Source: Posidonia oceanica (Eukaryota; Streptophyta; Magnoliopsida; Alismatales; Posidoniaceae). Taken from it: a DNA stretch of 64,000 nt. The stretch covers positions 58,866,001 to 58,930,000 of the forward strand of contig JAZBRS010000020.1 of assembly GCA_037176725.1 (NCBI GenBank), given 5' to 3'. This document shows positions 57,095-64,000 of this stretch, piece after piece. The position numbers were made by a program, and so were the translations under genes. Below the pieces are notes generated by a model that saw nothing but the letters and a program-made list of their open reading frames with translations, made no database searches and was not told the origin of the DNA. How positions within the stretch are numbered: position 1 is the first letter of the stretch; the number at the start of each line of letters is the position of its first letter.

Positions 57095-60000
57095 GTGTTG
57101 ACACTCCATTTCGACAGGGCTGAATTGGTGGATCTCTCTGGCGGCTAGGAAAAACCCAAAACTACACCTTTCTCTTCACCCTTCTTTTCAAATCAAAACT
57201 CCAACTCAAACCCCAAAACCAAATCTAGAACTACACCCATTTTCTAACCCAAAAACCACTCCAAAACCCTCTCAAAACCTTACCCTAAAACCATCCAAGA
57301 CCTTAACCTAAAACCATCCAAATCTAGGTCCAAACCTACACCCCTCCCTTCCTATTTCCCTCCAAAACCAGCCTAAACTTAAACTAGAATCACACTCCTT
57401 TCCCAAGCCCAAAAACTAACCAAAAACCATAGGAGAACTCGCCATCCCTGACTTAGCAAACCCACCAAAAATCCTAGAAATTTTCAAACCAAAACCACAC
57501 CTAAAAATCCTAGAAAACCTAGGTAAAACTACCCTTTTTCTACACCTCAAAACCCTTCCAAAACTTTCCCAAAACCAAACCCAAACCCTAGGTCTCACAC
57601 TAGAGACCCTAGGCCACACATCCACCAAATTTCAGCTCTTTTCTAAACCTCTAACTCCTTCATTTACCCAAATTATCATTTTTTCTCTCCTGGATTATTC
57701 TTTTCTCTCTCCTCTCTCTCTCTCTTGATTATTCTCCTTCTTTTCGCTCCCTTCTCTCTCTTCTTCTTATCTGGCTGTGGGCCCCCCTTGTGCGTCTATC
57801 TCTTCTCAATCTTATTTCTATTTTTATCCTATTTTTAACATTTTCTTTGATTTTCTAAAAATTGTTTTCTTTCAACTCCTCCCTTTCTTCTTTATTCCTA
57901 CTTTTCTCCTTTTTCTTGTTCCTTTTTCTTTTCCTTTCTTCCATCTGATAAGTCTTCAAACAACCCTTAAAAACCTTCCAAACTCTAAAATAAAAGAAAA
58001 ACAAATCAGAACCCTAATAAAAATAATTAAAAAACTTAAACAAACATTTAAAAACAAAAACCTAACTAAATCTAACTAAAACCAAAAACCAAGAATGCAA
58101 GCTAAAAAATGCAAAACAAATAAGAAGAAAATGCTATAAAATCAAAGAAAAAAACCAAGATATAATCAAAACAAGCTAGAGTAAAAACCCTACTAAAAAC
58201 ACTAAAAAAAAAAACAAATCCTAAAATGAAAGAAAACAATTAAAAATGCTAAGGCAAGTAATTAAGAGAAAAAAAAAAACTTAACTTAACAATCCTAAAA
58301 GAAACAATTTGAAAACTTAATTAAAAAGAAAAAGCAAACAATCAAAAATTTAAAAACACTTAATTAAACAAGAAAAACTTAACTAAAAAATATTAAAAGA
58401 ATTCAACAAACAAAATCAAATTTAAAACAAGACTTAAACAAAACCCTAAAAAAGATTAAAATCAAAGTCTAAAACTCACCCTAATTAATTTAAAAACAAT
58501 CTTTAAAAAGCCTAATCAAAAATCCCAAAGACTTAACAAGAAAAACATAACTAAAAGACAATTTAAAAACTAAACAAACATTTAAACAAAAATCAAAAAC
58601 CATTTAAAGAAAACTCAAAATCCTAATCAAAACTAAAACTCCTTAATCCTATTTAACTAATTAAAAACAATCATTAAAAAAAACCTAATTAAAATCCTAA
58701 CCTAAACACAACTATTCTAAAAAGCTCTTCCCTTCCTTCTCTATTTTTATTTTATTTTTTATTTATTTTCCATTTCTTTTTTCCTCCTTTGCTTTTGGTC
58801 CAACCCACCTCTCATTCCTCCCTTTCCCTTTCATTTTCTTTTTTTTTCTCTCTACTGTGCTCCAAGCCCAACCCATCTCCTTCATCCCTTCTCCTTCTTC
58901 TTCCCTTCTTCCCTTCTTCCCCTCAAGCCACAACCAGACAACCTCCTCTCACAAATGACAGCACCTCTCCTCCTTTGATTTTTTTTTAAAACCTTCACCT
59001 GACAGCCACCTTGACTTCCCAACACTCCCCACTACCCACGACCTCCATCACTGCCTTGCCCTGTGGCCTGAAACCAAGGACAAAGACCCATTCATCCTCC
59101 CATTGACCATTGAAACTAGCAGACTTTGAGGAGAACAAAACCTGAGAATTTGGATCTAGAAAGAAGTTTTTTGCTGACACACCTGTAAACACCAGATCTC
59201 CAGTTCTCTGACCCTTCTTCCAGAACTGAAAAACACCCCCAATCCTTCCCCAAAGTGGCCAGCACCCAAACACTTCCAGAACCGCCTTCATCACTGAAAA
59301 TCTACCACTACAAGCATCAAAAAATTCCCAAACTCCACCATCGTACTCACCAAGCTCCCACTTTCACAACTCACCCGACATCTCACCAAGAAACACCCCA
59401 CAGCCCCTACACTTCACTACAAACACCTTCGCCCCCTTTTTTTTCAAAAACTTCAAACATCCATAACTTTCTCCACACCTAGTAGAATCCACTTCTGTCT
59501 CTTCCTACGCGTTCCTCGAACAACCACCTAGCCGCCCGTGCCCTTGCTTCGGCCTGGAACACCGCCACATGCCGTACCCACCTCAGCCTTCACAGTAAGA
59601 GCTCGACCAAGCCAGATCCCACTCCGGGCATCAGAAAGCGCTTCTGGAAGCTCCGTCACCTTCCCTAGACCTCCGGTGACTCCCCCGAACCACTCCAGCA
59701 CCAGCAGCCGCCGCCACGTGCCGTCACCACCTCCTCCCGGCCGACTGAAAGACGCCTAAGTGGGTGGCCTCTTTCGGCGTTCGAAAAGGGCAGAAGAACT
59801 CTCCTCCAGCTTCCCCTCTTCCTCCTCTAGCTCCTCGGCCTTTTCCCGAGGTGTTTCGTCGACCACGCCGCCCGCACGACGTCGCTGGACCTGTCATCTT
59901 CTCCGATGCTGGTCACACCAGCCGCAGCCGTCCAGCGCCGTCCGGTGCCCCCACGCGCCGCAGCAGGCCGCTAGCCGCTCCGCCCCACGTGCTGGCCTCC

Positions 60001-61263
60001 CCAGCGCTCCGCCCGGGCCATGCCGCGTCCTCCCTCGCCGTTCCAGTAGGTCTGCCGGCAAGCCACGGCCACCACTCCTGTAGCAGGTAAACAACTGTTA
60101 GCTTTTTTTAATTTTTTCATTAGCTTAGTAATTTGCATTTGCATTGCATTGTTGTCTTTTAAGTTTTTTAATATTACACTTAGGTCCTGCTCGGTTTAAA
60201 ACTCATTTAAATCCACATTAAAATCATATGGAATTGCGGTTAAAATCTACAGTCTTGCTTATTTACACTTTCATCCAGCTGCAGTTCATTTTCTTTAACT
60301 ATCTTTTAAATTAAGTCCTGCATGTTTCTTTTATTTCATATGGATCCTCTGCTGTCATGGTTCTAATTTTATTTCTTTAGATCTAGTCCAGCTACTTGCT
60401 CTATTTGCATATCAGTCCAATCTTAGTTCAACATAACTTGCTGTACTTTACTATCTGCTCCAGCATCTTTTTATTTTTGCAATTAAGTCCTTTAGTTGTT
60501 AAATGCCATCTAAATGTTTGCTGTTATCTTATTAAATTGCTGTTAAGTCCTGATCTTTACCTTATTTGCAATATGGTCCACTGATCTGTTATCAAGCATT
60601 CAATTCTCATCTTTTCTTTACTGCATTGCGCTTTTAGCCCTTGTTTCCTGATTTTTGCACCTAGGTCCTCTGCATAATGCACAACATGCATTTAGCTTGC
60701 ATTTTTCTTACAAAAATTGCATTTCAACCCCTGCATGTTTTAAAATTGCATATAGGTCCTTCATTTGATTGCAAAACTTATTCCAATGCTTGTTTACCTT
60801 ATTAGATTGCATTTTAAACCCTGCATCTTGCAAAATTGCATTCAGACCCCCAAGTTTTCAAAAATCTTGCATTTAGACTCCTAATTTTTCAAAATCTTTG
60901 CATTTAGGCCCCCGTTTTTTCAAAACTTGCATATAGGTTCCTAAGTCTTCCGAAAAGTCATTCTTAGGTTCCTTCTCGCGTTTTTGCATGCATTTGCACC
61001 CATGTGTTCTTGCATTTGGCATTCCTTGCACACACAAGCACAGTTAGCTCCCATTTACATGGGTGGACTTGTTTTGCACACCCCTAAGACCTCCTGTACA
61101 CCTAGATCCATTCTTCTCCCTTGTTCTGGCCCCTCTGCCTTGAAGCTGGGATATCTTCAGATCCGGCCGTTGGATCTTCTCGACTAAGCTACCTGGACGA
61201 CCCCGGCGGAGCGCTCTTTAGCATGGACCAAGCAGATCTCAGATCAGGCTTCAGATTTCCCAG

Positions 61264-61589
61264 GTAAGTCCTCCTGAACCCCTGCACGGCATTCATTTGC
61301 ACACTATTTGCATTGCATGCAACGTTTTGCTTTCTGTTTCCTCGAGCCTGTAGAATAGGACTTCCTCTTCTTATCTATCAACTCTGCTCCCCTTTTCGCG
61401 TATTCCCAAGTGCTTTGTGTTGCGTTTCCCTTGGATTCACCACTAATTACGACTTTCTTCCCCCTTTTCCACGATCCGATCGCACTGCGAGCTTTGGGCA
61501 GTGTGTGAGACACATCGTGGGACAGTTAAGTGGGAAACAGTTACAAAACAGTGGTAATCCTTTCACTTGCTTCTCTTCTCCTTTGTAAG
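61264..61589 (+). other. Putative intron inside the LTR of E
   Basis: Donor CCCAG|GTAAGTCC is strong. The usual TTTGTAG|G acceptor is changed to TTTGTAAG|T, moving the AG by one base, and the length stays 326 bp with the shifted AG. Confidence 0.35.
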
Positions 61590-61724
61590 TCTTCACACCT
61601 ACTTTGCGCGGTCTTTAAACAATGCTCGTTCTCACACTTGTGCTGTTTATCTCCCCTTTGCTTCTCCTGCTCTTTTTCTTAGCATCTGCATCTGCATGGC
61701 TTTATCGTTGTTTTATTTTGCCTG

Positions 61725-62375
61725 CTTTGGCACCATTTTGCGTGCCCGCTTTGCTTTTGGTACCGTCTTGCGTGTCCGCTTTGTCTTTGGCACCGTTTTG
61801 CGTGCTCGCTTTGTTTTTGGCACCGTTTTGCGTACCCGCTCTGTCTTTGGCACCGTTTTGCATGCCCGCTTTGCTTTTGGCACCGTTTCGCGTGCCTGCT
61901 CTGTCTTTGGCACCGTTTTACATGCCCGCTTTGCTTTAGGCACCGTTTTGCGTGCCTGCCTCGTCTTTGTCACCGTTTTGTGTGCCCGCTCTGTCTTTGG
62001 CACCGTTTTGCATGCCCACTTTGCTTTTGGCACCATTTCGTTGCCTGCCTCGTCTTTTGGCACCATTTTGCATGCCTGCTCTGTCTTTGGCCCCGTTTCG
62101 CATGCCTGCCTCGTCTTTGGCACCGTTTTGTGTGCCCGCTTTGCTTTTGGCACCGTTTTGCGTGCCCGCTTTGCTTTTGGCACCATTTTGCGTGCCCGCT
62201 CTGTCTTTGGCACCGCTTTGCGTGCCTGCTTTGCTGTTGCGCTGTTTTGCATGCCGCTCTTGTTTCTTGCACCGTTTCGCATGTCGCTTTATTTTCTTGC
62301 ACCGTTTTGTGTGCCGATCTCGTTCTCTTGCACCGTTTCGCATGCCGCTCTCGTTTCTCGCATTTTTTCGCGTGT
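61725..62375 (+). repeat. LTR minisatellite in E, about 22 copies
   Basis: Units of mostly 30 bp (GCACCGTTTTGCGTGCCCGC plus TTTGCTTTTG), ending with CTTGTTTCTT-type units as in F. Confidence 0.92.
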
Positions 62376-63012
62376 TTTATGCTGTTTCCTCTTGCATGTC
62401 GCCTGCATTACTTGGTTTTATCGCCATTTTGCTTTTCCGCTTGCATTTGCATATAGGGCAGTGATGCTTACTGCCTGGAGTTCCCACGAGTCAGGTTTCG
62501 CTCGGTTCGGAACACAGACAGCGCTGCTGAGCACTTAGACTGCACGTTTACTTCCTTGCATTGCATCCCACCACTTAGAGCACACCTATGAGCATTCATT
62601 GGCATTTAAGCATTCAAACCTGCATTTCCCTGCGTATGCGAGCGTAAGCCTAGAAAGACCAATTCTCGGGCATGTCAGGGGTGCCTAACACCTTCCCTGC
62701 ACGTAACAGGAGTCCTTGCTCAGTCTTTTGGCCCGCAATGACCATATTGCCCTTATCCTAGGCATGAGTCATCTCATTTGCATTCATTTGCATTGCTTTG
62801 CATTGCATTCTTTGCTTGGTTTTGTGTGTTAACTCACGCATTTCCCCCGATTTTCCTTGTCTCCCGATAATAGACACGGTGGCGACTCTAAATTGTCTTA
62901 TCTTCTTCTTTTTTTTATCTTTTCTCCTCTGTTTTAAGTGTTTTCGAGTTGAGCCCTCCTCCTCGGACATCGCCGCTAATAGTAAACCTGATTCTGATTG
63001 GGATTACTACAG

Positions 63013-63030
63013 TGGCGACTTCGCTGGGGA
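63013..63030 (+). other. Primer-binding site of element E
   Basis: TGGCGACTTCGCTGGGGA, one base after the LTR end, differs from the PBS of A by one C-to-T change. Confidence 0.8.
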
Positions 63031-64000
63031 CGCTAGACTCCGGCTTTCGTTTTTGGCTTTTCGCTCGCCGCTTTCGCAGTTCTGCTTGCCTTTGTTTGCC
63101 TCTTTGCCTGTTTTGGTCGTCCTTCTGTGCAAACTCCTGGCGAGTCGCTTCGTGGTTACTCTGCATAGGTTTTGCACCTCTATTGCCTTGGTTTTTGCTT
63201 TGTCTTGCTCTGCTTTGTTTCTGATTGCTTGTTTACTTACTTATTTCCTTGCTTCTACTCTTATTTGCTTTACAGCTTACCTGTCTTTACCTTCTTTATC
63301 TTGCTTGCTTATTATTGCCTTATTTCTTGCACAATACATGTCTACATACTTGTTTGGCAACGACACATGCTTTTTGAATGATGAATGCTTTCTTTTACAC
63401 ATTTGCTATGTCACTACGCACGCACATGCCTTGTATACATGCCTTTTGACATGGTGAATGCTTTCTCTTCACTATCATGCCCACAAACACTCGCACATGC
63501 CATGCACTTGCCTTTTGCTATGATGTATGCTGTTTGTTTGCCATATTTGACTGATTTTCTTCCCTTTCGCACATGCCATGCCTAGGATAGTAAAGACTGT
63601 TTGCTCTCCTTATGGTCAACTAAAAATGGCAAGTAAAAAGAACTTCTAGGAGCAACTAGAGACTTCAAACAATCCTTCACCCCCTTGGGTTAATAAAATG
63701 CGCAAGATAAAAGACTTTAATCATTTGCATAAGCATCATATAGGGCATGCATCTTCTCATCTGAGTCCACCTATTAGTCTGCGAAGGATAGTCCTAGCCT
63801 CTTGTTCCACTGCTTTGGGCATGGCGCAAGTCAGTCGATCTGTCCCCCCTTTGTTCAGGGGTCGTATTGGTGTTAGTAGAGGGTACTACCCACGCCTTGG
63901 TAGGGTTGAGGCCACCAACGCACCACCCTGTCATTACCTGAGCTCTGGGCCACGAGTTAGGCAGGGAACCCACTTTTCTGACCTAAGTCGATGACCTGTA
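63031..64000 (+). other. Leader of element E (partial)
   Basis: Matches A 1973 to about 3010 in order, with small indels. The part from 63770 on (CTGCGAAGGATAGTCC, GGGGTCGTATTGG, GCCACCAACGCACCACCCTG) is the best conserved. No coding sequence is supported. Confidence 0.7.

Larger units (their letters stand above)
36941..57095 (-). mobile_element. Element D: Ogre-like element with pol and accessory ORF
   Basis: On the minus strand: pol (57094-53699), non-coding (53698-52306), solo LTR F inserted (52305-47022), accessory ORF (46863-45661), module and hairpin, two tandem arrays, PPT and full 3' LTR (42822-36941). The 5' LTR, gag and protease lie beyond E, outside the window. Its pol has only about seven stops over some 1,130 codons, so it is less decayed than B. 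It is a good model for the autonomous partner of A and C. Confidence 0.88.
57096..63011 (+). repeat. 5' LTR of element E (5916 bp)
   Basis: Begins TGTTGACACTCC and ends GGATTACTACA. It has the family layout: A-rich part 57960-58700, CT-rich part, GC-rich exon-like part 59480-60086 ending in GCAG|GTAAAC, T-rich part 60090-60990, exon-like block with ATGGACCAAGCAGAT (61223-61237), intron-like segment, minisatellite, conserved block. Open frames within (59760-60090, 61567-62538) reflect GC-rich or repeat sequence and are not called as genes. Confidence 0.92.
57096..64000 (+). mobile_element. Element E: Ogre-like element, 5' part
   Basis: LTR 57096-63011, PBS 63013 and leader to the window end. 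It is inserted into the pol of D after CATAG (57091-57095), which should recur beyond the 3' LTR outside the window. No PPT precedes the LTR, so this is the 5' LTR. The leader is closely related to that of A, so gag should start about 0.3 kb past the window. Confidence 0.9.

Noticed and set aside
59760..60090. Overlapping Arg/Pro/Ser-rich frames in E
   Set aside because: Two overlapping frames arise from GC-rich LTR sequence; neither is conserved in other LTRs.
61567..62538. 323-codon open frame in the LTR of E and opposite-strand frames
   Set aside because: Same minisatellite artefact as in F. Only the speculative spliced version is kept, as a low-interest finding.
47022..63011. F and E as the two LTRs of one element around the pol at 53.7-57.1 kb
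   Set aside because: No PBS follows F, no PPT precedes E, the two LTRs are clearly diverged, and the enclosed pol is in the opposite orientation and continues D.
63698..63994. 98-codon open frame in the leader of E
   Set aside because: The matching region of A is not open over the same span, and the conservation looks like RNA or DNA constraint rather than coding.

Overview
This window looks like plant nuclear DNA, most likely from a large-genome angiosperm, and is made almost entirely of nested LTR retrotransposons. No host gene, tRNA, rRNA or CRISPR array could be supported. The evidence is two kinds of plant-type primer-binding site, Ty3/gypsy and Ty1/copia pol remnants, LTRs bounded by TGTTGACAC...TACTACA, and long AT-rich or pyrimidine-rich non-coding stretches. 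The species cannot be named from the sequence.

The dominant family is Ogre-like (Tat lineage of Ty3/gypsy) with LTRs of 5.3-5.9 kb. Left to right: element A (1-15007, +) has a truncated 5' LTR, a tRNA-Arg-type PBS, a gag broken by four stops, no pol, a 49-bp tandem array, a hairpin at the polypurine tract and a complete 3' LTR. It abuts G (15008-20034, -), a 3'-clipped LTR of the same family. Then follow a Ty1/copia remnant (20035-22470, -), an unassigned stretch (22471-22899) and B (22900-about 30295, +), a Tekay/Del-type chromovirus with a 2.9-kb 5' LTR, tRNA-Met PBS, gag and decayed pol but no 3' LTR. After an LTR-like fragment (30296-31020) comes C (31021-36940, +), a 5'-truncated gag-bearing relative of A ending in about 60 copies of a roughly 52-bp repeat.

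D (36941-57095, -) was inserted into C's array. In its own sense direction it carries pol (RT, two RNase H domains, integrase), an accessory ORF, two tandem arrays, the PPT hairpin and a full 3' LTR. D was itself hit by F (47022-52305, +, solo LTR) and by E (57096 to beyond 64000, +, 5' LTR, PBS and leader). Relative order: D is younger than C, F and E are younger than D, G is younger than the copia element, and A is younger than G.

The most notable signals are: (1) a 115-bp spliceosomal-type intron at the Gag/protease junction of B, whose retention would end translation after Gag and whose removal restores the Gag-Pol frame; (2) a 326-bp intron-like segment of constant length inside the giant LTRs; (3) a conserved hairpin just upstream of the tandem arrays in three elements whose arrays are otherwise unalike; (4) a nested inverted repeat spanning the PPT/3' LTR border; (5) gag copies whose stop codons fall at different sites and are mostly C-to-T changes. 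All identities come from reading motifs; no alignment or database search was run.
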